A DNA stretch of 64,000 nt from Rhizobium nepotum 39/7 (GTDB lineage Bacteria > Pseudomonadota > Alphaproteobacteria > Rhizobiales > Rhizobiaceae). Of the stretch, positions 45,516-54,387 are shown in pieces. The notes under the pieces are model-generated. The model did not search any database. It was not told where the DNA came from and saw only the letters and a list, made by a program, of their open reading frames with translations. Both the position numbers and the translations under genes were made by a program. Position 1 is the first letter of the stretch; every line of letters starts with the position of its first letter. Location: contig NZ_JWJH01000011.1 of the NCBI RefSeq assembly GCF_000949865.1, positions 62,001-126,000 on the forward strand, read 5' to 3'.

Positions 45516-48428
45516 CTATTTCTTGGACCGTTGGAAAACCAGCTTGCCGTTGCGTCTCATGTCCAGTGCGCCCATCTGGTCCCGACCGCGAGCAACAACA
45601 GCACTCCAAAAGCGCTCGCCCATTTCGACTGCAATCATAAGACCCGACTTGAGGTCAGCACGCACGTATCGCCGATTCGCAACCAGCTCGTCTGGCGCAT
45701 CACCGCTCTTGTCATGCCTGCGGGCAACGCCGATCCAGATTTCGTCGGGGTCCATCATCGCTTCAGCCAGCAACGGTGCAAGGGTCGCGTGATCGCCAGT
45801 CAGGATGTCGTCACCACCACGGAAAAGCTGATCGGAGATCGGGAGCTTGTGACCGGCTTTGTCCTCAAACAAAACCGCCTGATCGAGATCGGCACCAAAC
45901 GGCGTTAGGAATGAGCGGATATTTTCCTCACCCGAGACGCCGTCGCGCAGCGGCTTTGCCTTGAAGGGTTTCGAGCGCTTCAGTAGAGACTCGACAGATT
46001 CGGCAACGTCGATCTCGACAGGCTGAAGCGGGTTTTCCAGAGTCACGCCGCCTTCGTTCATCAAAGCGGAAGGCACCAATCCACGTTCCCAGAGATCGCC
46101 GGGCATGTAATCCCAACCGTAACCGATACCCTGCGGCTGCTCGATCAGCTTGCCGGAAACGGGATCGATCAGCGGCACGGCCAGATCGCCGGGAGCCGTA
46201 TCGGGCCCATCCTTGCCCCGGCGCTTCAGATCAGCAAGCGACAGGGACCGGACGCCGCAGGAACACAGCCAGTCGTTCGGCGGAAAATGAGTATCCCACC
46301 ATGGATCGTCATGCCGCAGAACGAGGCCGTGCCAAGCCTGATGGAACGGACGCGGTATTTTCGGCTGTCGGGTTTCGCCGTGGCGATACTCCATATATGG
46401 CCGGAGCTGCACCACATCAGGATCGCGCATCTGCTTCAGGCGACCGGCCATATAGGCAGTGCGCATATTGGTTTCGAAAATGACGCGGGTGCGCCATCCG
46501 CGTTCGCCCTTGTACTGCCAGCCGTATCGCTGAACGATCCTGTCAAAATCCTTGCGGAACTGTTCAAGGCCGGTGCCCTCTTCCATCGCCCTGGCTATGG
46601 CGTTCTGGAAGTCGGTCAGCATGTCGGTATCGGTCGCACCGGCAATGACGAAGGCGCGGTCATGGACGCCGCGAAGGGCATCGGTCCACGCTTTCGTGGG
46701 CTTTACGCGCTTCTGCCGGAAAAAGTCGATCTGTTCGCGGAAGGGCTGGTTGATGACATCGGCGTCTGCGAAATCATCTTCCATCTCGCCATCGAGAAAG
46801 GCGGCTTCGCGTCCCTGCAATGCCGCCAGTTCGAGACCGTCACCGATCTGTGTTGCCAGCGCTGAAGGAGACCAGACGGCGGCAAGCGACAGAACTGCCT
46901 TCTGCGCCGATGCGAAATCGGGAACATCCAGCGCCTTGCGGATCGCGTCGAGGCGGCGATTGAAATGCCGTTCAACCGCCTCTTCAAGCTGGTCGGATAG
47001 CGTTTCTATCCGGCCGTTTTCTTCAGCAAAACTGGCGTCGTGGTCATGCTGCTGGAGTTTTTTTTTAGGTGCGGCGGCAAACAATGCCGCAAACATCGAA
47101 TTTTCTTCGGCCAGCTTGCGCAGGTCGCGACCGCGCTTGCCTCCTTCCATGAAGGCGAAACGGGCTTCCACAAGCCTGTCGATAGCCGTGTTCGACAGAT
47201 GGTCCGTCAAGCCGAAAGAGGTGATGTATTCGCGGGCGAATTCATCGTCATCAATCTGCCCGGCCGTCGCCAGTACGGCCATGAGCGCATCGTTGATGGC
47301 GGTTGCCGCCTCTGCCTTCGCTTTGCCGACTTCTGCAGCGTCTTTTTCGTTCTTGGCGCGCACTCGCCAGATATGGGGAATACCAGCGCCGGGGAAGTTA
47401 TATTCGACAAGCCATGCCAGCAGCGTTTCTCGAAGCGTTCCCGACAGAAGGTCGGCATCGCTATCGACCAGCAATTCCAGCATTTCGGCGTGGGTTTCGG
47501 AAGCCGCACGCGAACCGCTGTTGCCGATGTCGGTTGTCAGCGTTTCGCCGGTAACGCAGATCGAAATCTGCTTGTCCCAATATTGCAGGAATTCCTGATA
47601 GGAAACGGAGCCGCTGCGAGCAGCCTCCAGAAACTTGATATCGGTGCCGATCGGGGCGGTGAGCGCCGAGCTGCTGCGCAACTGCCGCAAGGTGTTCATC
47701 AGCTTGGCTTGCTCTTCCGGCAGGGTGCCGTAGGGCGTGAAGCCGATGACAGTCGGGCTGGCAAACTTTTCGAGGAAGTGCAGCCAGAAGGTAATGCCCT
47801 CACGCTTGAACAGCACCGGCCAGAACAGTCGCGAACCAAGGCCAAGGCCGTAAGGGTTGTTTCCTTTAACGCCAAAACGGTGGACGATGAATTTTCGCTC
47901 CGGCAGTTCCATGCCATCACGCATGTTCGTCCACGTCAGAAGGCGTGGACGCCAATCCTCACCGAACGAAAAGCGGCGCTGATCGTGGGTAACGATCTTT
48001 TCCGGCACGATCCGATTACCCTTGCGCATCCAGATGATTTCCGAAACCGCAAAGCCTTTCAGCGTTGCATCCAGCAAATCTTCGCAGACGCGGTCAAACG
48101 GCAGATCGTTGATAACCTCGCGGCAGAAATCGGCAGCAGCGATATCGAGCGGCGTTTCCGAACACGCCTTCAGTTCCCAATTGCGGGCCACCAGCACTTT
48201 CTTGCGCTTGGCAAGCATGGCGCTGGCATGGGTATCGCGCTCGATCTCATCATAAATCTTGAGACCCTTGCCACCGCCACGCTGGAGCAGCGTATCGTCC
48301 TGATGCTGGAGCGCGCCGCTGTAGAACGGAATGGTGATATCGTTTCTGGCATCGGCAATCAGGCTGGTGGCATTGGCAGGCAGGTTCTTGCGCGGTTGCT
48401 CGGTGGCAGCTTTGGTCGTGGATTTCAT
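45516..48428 (-). CDS. Portal - MuF head morphogenesis - PBECR2 nuclease fusion
   Basis: One 970-residue frame combines three Mu-type parts. Residues 1-455 match the Mu gp29/DUF935 portal (ISICVTGETLTTDIGNSGSRAA). After a Lys-rich linker, residues about 560-740 are a MuF/SPP1 gp7 domain (VIFETNMRTAYMAGRLKQMR, WHGLVLRHDDPWW, WLCSCGVRSLS). Residues about 835-960 resemble the PBECR2 nuclease fold (EENIRSFLTPFGADL, DPDEIWIGVARRHD). In Mu, portal and gp30/F are separate genes. An A9 run lies exactly at the portal/MuF junction. Confidence 0.85.
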   Translation of the reverse strand: MKSTTKAATEQPRKNLPANATSLIADARNDITIPFYSGALQHQDDTLLQRGGGKGLKIYDEIERDTHASAMLAKRKKVLVARNWELKACSETPLDIAAADFCREVINDLPFDRVCEDLLDATLKGFAVSEIIWMRKGNRIVPEKIVTHDQRRFSFGEDWRPRLLTWTNMRDGMELPERKFIVHRFGVKGNNPYGLGLGSRLFWPVLFKREGITFWLHFLEKFASPTVIGFTPYGTLPEEQAKLMNTLRQLRSSSALTAPIGTDIKFLEAARSGSVSYQEFLQYWDKQISICVTGETLTTDIGNSGSRAASETHAEMLELLVDSDADLLSGTLRETLLAWLVEYNFPGAGIPHIWRVRAKNEKDAAEVGKAKAEAATAINDALMAVLATAGQIDDDEFAREYITSFGLTDHLSNTAIDRLVEARFAFMEGGKRGRDLRKLAEENSMFAALFAAAPKKKLQQHDHDASFAEENGRIETLSDQLEEAVERHFNRRLDAIRKALDVPDFASAQKAVLSLAAVWSPSALATQIGDGLELAALQGREAAFLDGEMEDDFADADVINQPFREQIDFFRQKRVKPTKAWTDALRGVHDRAFVIAGATDTDMLTDFQNAIARAMEEGTGLEQFRKDFDRIVQRYGWQYKGERGWRTRVIFETNMRTAYMAGRLKQMRDPDVVQLRPYMEYRHGETRQPKIPRPFHQAWHGLVLRHDDPWWDTHFPPNDWLCSCGVRSLSLADLKRRGKDGPDTAPGDLAVPLIDPVSGKLIEQPQGIGYGWDYMPGDLWERGLVPSALMNEGGVTLENPLQPVEIDVAESVESLLKRSKPFKAKPLRDGVSGEENIRSFLTPFGADLDQAVLFEDKAGHKLPISDQLFRGGDDILTGDHATLAPLLAEAMMDPDEIWIGVARRHDKSGDAPDELVANRRYVRADLKSGLMIAVEMGERFWSAVVARGRDQMGALDMRRNGKLVFQRSKK
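47058..47066 (-). promoter_or_regulatory. A9 slippery run at portal/MuF junction
   Basis: Codons 455-457 are AAA AAA AAA on the coding strand. A -1 slip continues ACT CCA GCA GCA and stops at TGA, giving a portal-only product of about 461 residues. Such runs permit ribosomal or polymerase slippage, as in dnaX. Confidence 0.45.
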
Positions 48429-50083
48429 AGTCGGTAGTCCCCATAGCCATCGGAGCGGGTGTCATTGGTGGATGATTGGATGCCAAGCCCACCGGCTGCA
48501 CCAACGCCGCCGGCATAATGCAAGGTGTTCTGCCAGAGCATGTCGAGACAGTCGGGGCCGTCATCGTGGGCGGCGTTCGGCCACTGCTGGAGCTGGTCGA
48601 TCAAGGTCTGTTGCGTGCTGTTGAGGCGGATCAAACCGGCAGCAACGGGCGGCTGAAGGCGCTCGATGCGCAAGTCTTTGTCGGAGGTAGGATTGATCGG
48701 TACGGCAGAAATGCCAACACCCTGCTTGGCTGCGGTCGCCATGAGGGTTGTGCGCAAAAACTCCTGAAACTGGATCGCTTCGACAAACCACAACATGCAG
48801 TGATATTGCCGCTGCATCTCGATCACGTCAGCGATGATGATATCCGGCAGGCGACGACGGATCGATGCTTCCAACACGTCCATTGTGCCATGCAAGCGAT
48901 TGAACCCACCCACGAGGATCGCGCTCGGATCGCGGCCCTTGCTTTTCTTTCCGAGCGATGGATCGACAGCGCCGAAATGGACGAGGTCGGGCAACCGCTG
49001 CACCCAGAATGTCAAATCCTTGAACGGGCTGGCCTCGTTGATAGGCTTGTTCTGATACTCGGTCGCGAAGCTGTCATGGTCGGATGCGCGCTCCAGCATA
49101 AGCTTGATAAGCGGCTGCACGGCAGGCCAGTTGACGACAGCGCCCGCGTCCATGGCGGACTTGTTCTCGCCATAGAACGCAACGGCGGCTTCCTCGCCGT
49201 CATTCTGATAGACTTCTTCGAACCTGTCCCAAAGGTCCATCCGGTCGGGAAAGCGAATGACAGCCTGAAACTCGGCAACCCGCCACATGGGCGTTTTCGC
49301 AGCCCGAACAAGGACGGCATCATAATGCAGGACGGTGCCAACCCATACCACGTCCATGGAACCGTCAGGCGGTCCAACCTTCAGGGCGGCGCGGTTGATC
49401 CACGTTTCCAGCTTCTTGCGCTGCTCTGGCGAACGCACGGCCTCGTCATTTTCCAGATCATCAAAGAACATCAGATCAGGACGATAAGGACCATGGCGAC
49501 GGCCACGGATTTTCTTGGCAGCGCCCAGACCTTCGACGCGGATATTATTGGCGGTGACGATCTCGCCTTCGCGCCAGACGCGGCCTTGGCCGGTGGCTTC
49601 GGGGAAATCGTTAGAAAGACGCGGGTTTTCGGTCAGCTCCGATTTGATCGCCTCGACCAGCAACACGGCCTGCTCGTAAACGTCACAAACCTCCAGAATG
49701 TAACGCTTGTAACCAAGGCAAATGCAGTAGAGCGCCATGCCGAGCGACAGGTGCGTGGATTTCGAGGATCCGCGTGGCGCTATGAACAGGTCTCTAACGC
49801 CCTTGTCGCTGGCGATGATTTCCGGGACACGCGCAAAGATCGCATGATGAAAAAGGCTGTGTTCGCCTTTCACGTAGTGAGGCAGATAGGTTTCCAAGAA
49901 ATACTGAAAGCCGGTTTCCGGGTCTTTCACCTTCGCCAGACGTTCGGCCTTGGCCTTCGGATCGGCAGAGAATGCCGTAACCGAAAGCTCGACCCATCTG
50001 GCGAGATCATCCGCCAGCTTGGCAAGGTTATCCTTGAAATCCTTGCCGCTGACTCTGCCCTTCAGTACCGGTCTTCTGATCAT
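48425..50083 (-). CDS. Terminase large subunit (Mu gp28-like)
   Basis: A 552-residue packaging motor. The Walker A-like motif is FIAPRGSSKSTHLSL near residue 100 and Walker B is DLMFFDDLEND near 207. The nuclease domain includes FGAVDPSLG and the ending DDGPDCLDMLW. Mu-type headful packaging begins near the phage left end. ATGA overlaps join it to the genes before and after. Confidence 0.93.
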   Translation of the reverse strand: MIRRPVLKGRVSGKDFKDNLAKLADDLARWVELSVTAFSADPKAKAERLAKVKDPETGFQYFLETYLPHYVKGEHSLFHHAIFARVPEIIASDKGVRDLFIAPRGSSKSTHLSLGMALYCICLGYKRYILEVCDVYEQAVLLVEAIKSELTENPRLSNDFPEATGQGRVWREGEIVTANNIRVEGLGAAKKIRGRRHGPYRPDLMFFDDLENDEAVRSPEQRKKLETWINRAALKVGPPDGSMDVVWVGTVLHYDAVLVRAAKTPMWRVAEFQAVIRFPDRMDLWDRFEEVYQNDGEEAAVAFYGENKSAMDAGAVVNWPAVQPLIKLMLERASDHDSFATEYQNKPINEASPFKDLTFWVQRLPDLVHFGAVDPSLGKKSKGRDPSAILVGGFNRLHGTMDVLEASIRRRLPDIIIADVIEMQRQYHCMLWFVEAIQFQEFLRTTLMATAAKQGVGISAVPINPTSDKDLRIERLQPPVAAGLIRLNSTQQTLIDQLQQWPNAAHDDGPDCLDMLWQNTLHYAGGVGAAGGLGIQSSTNDTRSDGYGDYRL

Positions 50084-50580
50084 GATGCGTAACGGCGCGC
50101 GAGACTTGCACCGAATGGTTCGATGATTTCGAGGATCGCGGCCACATGCTGCGGGAAATTCTCGCGGACGAATTCCACGAGGTACTGCATCACGTCCTGG
50201 GCAACGCCCAATTCCGAAATCTTCGGCGCGAGCTTTCCGGCGCTGGTGGTCATCTTGGTCATGGCATCCGCCAGCGCGACCAGACTTTTCACCTTCTGAT
50301 CAAGTCGCAAATCGCCGTTCTTGATTTCCTCAAGCACCGACTGCGCCATAATCATGAAATCTTCGATCACCGTGGAAACAACGGTTTCGATGCCTTCACC
50401 CGCAATAATGGAGGCTGTGCGGGCAACGTCCCAATCGTCGCCGGCTTCCTTGGCGACCTTCTTCCAGCGCCCGAACGTGGCCTGACTGATGTTCAGCGTC
50501 ATGGAGATCGTGGCACCGGTCATACGGCGATAGACGTAATCGGCGCGCGCCTTGCGGCGCTTATCCTGTTCACTGGACAT
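50080..50580 (-). CDS. Terminase small subunit (Mu gp27-like)
   Basis: A 166-residue DNA-binding packaging protein. The N-terminal HTH region is RADYVYRRMTGATISMTLNISQ with FGRWKKVAKEAG, and the rest is helical, as in DUF1804/gp27 small terminases. Overlaps the large subunit gene by 4 bp. Confidence 0.82.
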   Translation of the reverse strand: MSSEQDKRRKARADYVYRRMTGATISMTLNISQATFGRWKKVAKEAGDDWDVARTASIIAGEGIETVVSTVIEDFMIMAQSVLEEIKNGDLRLDQKVKSLVALADAMTKMTTSAGKLAPKISELGVAQDVMQYLVEFVRENFPQHVAAILEIIEPFGASLARRYAS

Positions 50581-50812
50581 TGAAGCCCCCCTTCACAAGA
50601 AATGTCATGATGGCGAGGATGATGCCGCCGATGATGAGGCGAATGATCCAGCTCGTATTGTTGTCGATCTTGCCAAGCGATTTCTGGATGCTGTTCATGC
50701 GCTCGTCGGTGACGGCGCTATGCTTCTCCAAATCGTTGACGCGCTTTTCCACCACGTCGAGCCTGTCATGGGCCTTTTCGGTGCGCGCACTTTGCAGATT
50801 GAGTTCCGTCAC
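50570..50812 (-). CDS. XhlA/DUF2730-like coiled-coil membrane protein
   Basis: An 80-residue protein with a heptad coiled coil (EKRVNDLEKHSAVTDERMNSI) and a C-terminal membrane helix (WIIRLIIGGIILAIMTFLV). This layout matches XhlA-type lysis accessory proteins and the Mu gp25 position. The GTG start at 50812 overlaps the Rz1-like stop. Confidence 0.7.
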   Translation of the reverse strand: MTELNLQSARTEKAHDRLDVVEKRVNDLEKHSAVTDERMNSIQKSLGKIDNNTSWIIRLIIGGIILAIMTFLVKGGFNVQ

Positions 50813-51114
50813 TTGGCGGCATTCCCCTGATGTAGCGCGGAAGCATCGACGGCCGCCACGGCAGCTTTCCGACGCTCCTCGCAAATATTGCGGGCCGTGC
50901 GATCTGCGGCCCAATTGCTGAAAACCTGCTGTTGCGTCATGTCGCTCTGCGGCTTGGCGGAAAGCTTGGGGCATTCCATCCGCGCTTCAGAGGGCAAGGC
51001 CGGGGTGACATGGACCGTACGCACGACAGGTTGCGGCGTTGGCGGGTTAGTCTGGGAGCAACTGGACGCGGCCACGATCAAGGCCAACGCTATTGCCGTT
51101 CGGTAGAGCCGCAT
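50809..51114 (-). CDS. Outer-membrane spanin subunit, Rz1-like
   Basis: A 101-residue lipoprotein with signal IALALIVAASSC and Pro-rich mature part (NPPTPQPVV), the o-spanin pattern. It starts inside the i-spanin gene in a different frame, overlapping it by 68 bp, the classic overlapping Rz/Rz1 design. It would join the i-spanin to fuse inner and outer membranes at lysis. Confidence 0.82.
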   Translation of the reverse strand: MRLYRTAIALALIVAASSCSQTNPPTPQPVVRTVHVTPALPSEARMECPKLSAKPQSDMTQQQVFSNWAADRTARNICEERRKAAVAAVDASALHQGNAAK

Positions 51115-51436
51115 TGGCTTTCTCCAAGGTGAGTAGTCTGGAACGCTGGTCAGCAATAATCCTTGCCGTCTCGGCACTGATCCGAACGGCTTCAACTGCC
51201 TGTTCCGCATCCTTGCGCGCCTGTTCGGCGTTAGATTTTTCAATCTCGGCCGTCCAATTGGCGTCCCGTTCGGCAACAGCGGATTGCCTGATATCGGCAA
51301 ACATCCCGTTCAGCTTTTCCATTCCGCGATTGAAGGCGTAGCAGCCCGCAAAAATCAGAACGGCAACGATCAGTACCGGCAAGAACACCTTCGAGAAAAC
51401 CGGCGCGACCGCCTTCATAAGCCACGCCGGTATCAT
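51047..51436 (-). CDS. Inner-membrane spanin subunit, Rz-like
   Basis: A 129-residue type II membrane protein: one N-terminal helix (VFLPVLIVAVLIFAGCYAF) and a periplasmic coiled coil (AEIEKSNAEQARKDAEQAVEAV). The start overlaps the holin-like gene stop (ATGA). Confidence 0.82.
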   Translation of the reverse strand: MIPAWLMKAVAPVFSKVFLPVLIVAVLIFAGCYAFNRGMEKLNGMFADIRQSAVAERDANWTAEIEKSNAEQARKDAEQAVEAVRISAETARIIADQRSRLLTLEKANAALPNGNSVGLDRGRVQLLPD

Positions 51437-51744
51437 GGGGTTTCTCCCGAAGAAGAGTTCGGATCGTCGCGAGGATCGTAGCCGAAAGGGGAAGGCGAAG
51501 GCGGTGCGGATGGCGGGAAAGAGGCTTGTGAGGCGGCGAAGTCGAGGCTTCCGGCGAAACGATGCACCCCGAGAAGAGCAGCAATCAGGATCATCATGGA
51601 TGGAACCACGGTGCCCGCGAGTGAAACTGCCTGCTCGCTGCCGTTCGCGCCTTTCCAGACCAGATAAATGACGATGAGCCACGCGAGCCAGAAGGAGGCC
51701 CAAATCTGGCGTTTGGACATGCGATAAGTCGGCTTTGCTGTCAC
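51433..51744 (-). CDS. Holin-like membrane protein
   Basis: A 103-residue protein with two hydrophobic helices (WASFWLAWLIVIYLVW and TVVPSMMILIAALLGV) and a Pro/Asp-rich hydrophilic tail. Position between endolysin and spanins suggests a holin. GTG start with GAGG upstream. Confidence 0.65.
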   Translation of the reverse strand: MTAKPTYRMSKRQIWASFWLAWLIVIYLVWKGANGSEQAVSLAGTVVPSMMILIAALLGVHRFAGSLDFAASQASFPPSAPPSPSPFGYDPRDDPNSSSGETP

Positions 51745-51747
51745 GGG

Positions 51748-52464
51748 TTATGCCTCGTTACGGGAGATAGGCGCGCCGGTCGCGGACAACTGGACACGAC
51801 CGGGAATCGGCGCTTCACCCGTTTTGGGCCAGCGCGAGGCGACAAGCCTGCTCTTTTCGATGCGGGTGATAGAAACCGAATTGTTCTGGTTGCCGCCGAG
51901 AACATAATAATGGGTGCGGTCTTCACCGACATAGAAGCCGACATGACCGCCACCCGGACGCTTGAAGACGAGGATCGCGCCAATGCAGACCGGCACATCA
52001 CGTCCGAACGTTGACCAGTTCAGGGCACCAAGGGGATTGGATGGCAGAAATTCTCCGGGCAGCGTCGTGGAAATCCAGTTCGCCACAGCAAGACCGCACC
52101 ACGGGATATCGTCGTCGGTGTAATAACTCGCGATCCAGCCACCGAGCTTCTTGGCCCAACCGATAATGACGGGATTGGATTTCGGACCTGCGATTTCCTT
52201 CAGGCCCATGTAACGGCGGGCTTCACGCATCCAGACCGGCTCTACTGGCTGCTTCGGCGCTTCCACCTTCACCATCGAAAGCCCCGGTTGCTTGCGCAAC
52301 GCCTCGACCGTGGCGGCATCCGCCTTGCCAGTTTCGGGCAGCTTTTCTGCAAACTGGAATTTCTTGATGGCGTCGATGACGGCGCGACCGTGCGCACCAT
52401 CCATGCTGCCTGCATAAGCGCCGTGAAGTCGCAAGCGCCAGATCAACCATTGATCAAAATTCAT
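51748..52464 (-). CDS. Endolysin with peptidoglycan-binding domain (TIGR02594 type)
   Basis: A 238-residue protein. The N-terminal helical repeat (RAVIDAIKKFQFAEKLPETGKADAATVEAL) is a PG_binding_1-type domain. The C-terminal TIGR02594 cysteine peptidase has WCGLAVANWIS, GAILVFKRPGGGHVGFYVG and the ending HYYVLGGNQNNSVSI. The inner ATG at 52464 is preferred because AGGGG lies 6 nt upstream of it. Confidence 0.85.
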   Translation of the reverse strand: MNFDQWLIWRLRLHGAYAGSMDGAHGRAVIDAIKKFQFAEKLPETGKADAATVEALRKQPGLSMVKVEAPKQPVEPVWMREARRYMGLKEIAGPKSNPVIIGWAKKLGGWIASYYTDDDIPWCGLAVANWISTTLPGEFLPSNPLGALNWSTFGRDVPVCIGAILVFKRPGGGHVGFYVGEDRTHYYVLGGNQNNSVSITRIEKSRLVASRWPKTGEAPIPGRVQLSATGAPISRNEA

Positions 52465-52536
52465 AAGCATCCCCTGTCAGTCGAGGCAACCTATGATCTT
52501 GGCGGAATCAGAAAGTGAGGAAGACAGTTCCGGTCG

Positions 52537-52923
52537 TTAGGAAAACAGGTCCGGTTCTTCAGGGGGATTTTCGTTCGCGACCTCGCGAACCCACCGCTGC
52601 GAAATGCCCAACATACGGGCGATGGCAGCGCGGTTCTTGCCTTGGCGTTCCAGCTCCAGCACGTCTGCGCGCACCGATCTGCGCGGACGACCGTGCGGAA
52701 TGTAAATGAAATCACCGGCCAGAAGTTGACATACAGCTTTTCCATCCTCTTTGCCAAGAGCGATAAGGATAGGATGATCGTCAGCCGGTTTCTTCGGAAA
52801 CTTGATTTCGGTTCCGCCAAAATGCGCAATCAGCTTCAGGGCGACACCGATACCAACGGTTTCGGCAACGTCTTGAAGACTTTCGGGCAGGTTTTTGACG
52901 GACGAAATAGCCATGTCAGCCAC
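52537..52923 (-). CDS. Mor/C-family late transcription activator
   Basis: A 128-residue Mor-family regulator; Mu Mor and C activate the middle and late promoters. The HTH lies at RAAIARMLGISQRWVREVANENPP and the dimerisation part at VGIGVALKLIAHFGG. It ends the early run and faces the lysis and head genes, which it probably turns on; a late promoter is expected between 52465 and 52536. Confidence 0.85.
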   Translation of the reverse strand: MADMAISSVKNLPESLQDVAETVGIGVALKLIAHFGGTEIKFPKKPADDHPILIALGKEDGKAVCQLLAGDFIYIPHGRPRRSVRADVLELERQGKNRAAIARMLGISQRWVREVANENPPEEPDLFS

Positions 52924-53308
52924 GGGCCTCCATGGCTTTCAGGGCATCAATAATCGGATTGGCCTGATCGAACGTTAGAAAATCGGGATCGTCCACGCCG
53001 GAGCGCTTCTTGACGAAGGTGCGCAGCGCCTGCCGGGAACCGTCCTCGATGACGCCTTTGCGATGGCAAGATTTCCAGAGCGCATGGACAAGCCTGATAT
53101 ATGGCTTGGACGCCAGTGGCAGTTTCTTCGATGTCGGCTTGACCTTGAAGCCCAGCCGCTTCAGTTCATCGACAACGGCAAGGCGCTGGCCCTCCGTCAT
53201 GCTGCGCAGGGAATCGGATTTCCCGACACGAAGCAGCAAGGCGCGATAATCGGTTTCTTCCATACCGAGTTGCTGACGGGCGATGTTGATAACGGCCATC
53301 GTGTTCAT
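52916..53308 (-). CDS. gemA: GemA regulatory protein (Mu gp16-like)
   Basis: A 130-residue DUF1018/GemA protein. INIARQQLGMEETDYRALLLRV and YIRLVHALWKSCHRKGVIED are family marks, as is the C-terminal DFLTFDQANPIIDALKAM. In Mu, GemA modulates gyrase-linked expression. Overlaps its neighbours by ATGA at the start. Confidence 0.85.
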   Translation of the reverse strand: MNTMAVINIARQQLGMEETDYRALLLRVGKSDSLRSMTEGQRLAVVDELKRLGFKVKPTSKKLPLASKPYIRLVHALWKSCHRKGVIEDGSRQALRTFVKKRSGVDDPDFLTFDQANPIIDALKAMEARG

Positions 53309-53580
53309 GCCGCACCTGCCATTTCCGCTTCCGCCATCGCGGCCAAGACCGCCTTCGCGAAAAACACCGGCGTAAATACACGGGCATAGACGAATTCAAT
53401 CGTCATGCCCTGCTGTTCGGCAGCAGCCCAACGGGCATCACGGCTTTCAGCGTCGGTGAAAACGGAGGCTATCGCCTCCGCTTTCGTGCGGCGGAAACTA
53501 TGCGGCAACAGCGTTCCTTCGGGGCTGCAAAGTGCATACCCCTGTGCGAAGGACGATTGGAGAGTGCGATCAGAACTCAT
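53305..53580 (-). CDS. Phage hypothetical protein
   Basis: A 91-residue protein, SSDRTLQSSFAQGYALCSPEG at the start and an Ala-rich helical end. Not recognised. Start at 53580 has GGGAG 6 nt upstream; the stop overlaps the gemA start. Confidence 0.6.
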   Translation of the reverse strand: MSSDRTLQSSFAQGYALCSPEGTLLPHSFRRTKAEAIASVFTDAESRDARWAAAEQQGMTIEFVYARVFTPVFFAKAVLAAMAEAEMAGAA

Positions 53581-53869
53581 TCGCATCTCCCATTTCCGTG
53601 GATGACCGCGCAGCGACCGGTTGCTGTCGCGAAACATTCGCTCCTGCCACACGGTCCCGGCCTGCATCGGTCAAGGCATAGCGAAAGCCGTTTTCGGCAA
53701 TGCGGTCTATGCGGACATAGCCGGTCGGTTCCATGCGTCGGCAAGCCGCCGCGCAAGACGGCCCAAGCGATCCGGCCAGAAAGCTATCCGTTTTCGGATA
53801 TTTTCCGTGCAGCCCGGAAAGTCGCTCCAGCGTTTTGCGTTCCAGTCGCGTGAGGGCGATAAACGTCAT
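53570..53869 (-). CDS. Phage winged-helix-like hypothetical protein
   Basis: A 99-residue protein with a weak winged-helix pattern: LSGLHGKYPKTDSFLAGSL, SCAAACRRMEPTGYVRIDRI and FRYALTDAGRDRV as wing. Possible regulator; function unknown. Its start overlaps a short leftover coding end (53866-53930) from a gene that no longer has a start. Confidence 0.55.
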   Translation of the reverse strand: MTFIALTRLERKTLERLSGLHGKYPKTDSFLAGSLGPSCAAACRRMEPTGYVRIDRIAENGFRYALTDAGRDRVAGANVSRQQPVAARSSTEMGDANEF

Positions 53870-53976
53870 GCCGCACCGCCGAACAGTTCCCCCGCAGCAT
53901 CATCGAAGATCGTGATATTGCGAAAACCAGTGAGGCAGATAAAAAACAACCAGAGAGTTATCTTTTGGAGGCTGAT

Positions 53977-54366
53977 TTGACCCTTTTTGTATGTAGCGAT
54001 TGCAATGGCAAGGTTTCGAGTTCCGCAATGGATTGCGTCCACTGCGGAAACATTCTTCAGACCAACCAACCTGGAATTATTGGCACCCTCTTGCGCATCT
54101 TTTACGCGGTTTTCTGTGTAGCCATCGTATTGATCGGGATTTCCGCGATTGGTGACGCGAGTAAAAGCGCAAAACCGAGCGATGCAATAATGATCCCTCT
54201 GATCATTTTTGGAGTCTGGTTTGCCGGGTCGGTGTGTCTGGCCATCCTTTTTTACGTCACACGAAATGGAAGGCTTGTGAGGGTGAGTAACGCTGTGCTG
54301 CCAACCCCCGAGTCCTCCTTGGGAATTACTCCTAAAGCGGCAGGTTGGACGCGCCAAGTAAGCTGA
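53977..54366 (+). CDS. Moron: zinc-ribbon membrane protein
   Basis: The only plus-strand gene between the repressor and the phage right end. The 129-residue protein has a zinc ribbon (CSDCNGKVSSSAMDCVHCG) and two membrane helices (FYAVFCVAIVLIGISAI, AIMIPLIIFGVWFAGSVCLAILFYV). A TTG start at 53977 has GGAGG 5 nt upstream. Lower GC than neighbours and reversed orientation mark it as an inserted cargo gene, possibly expressed in the lysogen. Confidence 0.65.
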   Translation: MTLFVCSDCNGKVSSSAMDCVHCGNILQTNQPGIIGTLLRIFYAVFCVAIVLIGISAIGDASKSAKPSDAIMIPLIIFGVWFAGSVCLAILFYVTRNGRLVRVSNAVLPTPESSLGITPKAAGWTRQVS

Positions 54367-54387
54367 ACTGGTTGCGATCATGGTCTT

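Noticed and set aside
47040..48437. Plus-strand frame of 465 codons
   Set aside because: Antisense to the portal gene; no recognisable protein.
48476..50092. Plus-strand frame of 538 codons
   Set aside because: Antisense to the terminase large subunit, with no domain or ribosome site of its own.
53866..54381. Minus-strand frame opposite the moron
   Set aside because: Only its last 20 codons look like real coding sequence; the rest is antisense to the zinc-ribbon membrane protein.
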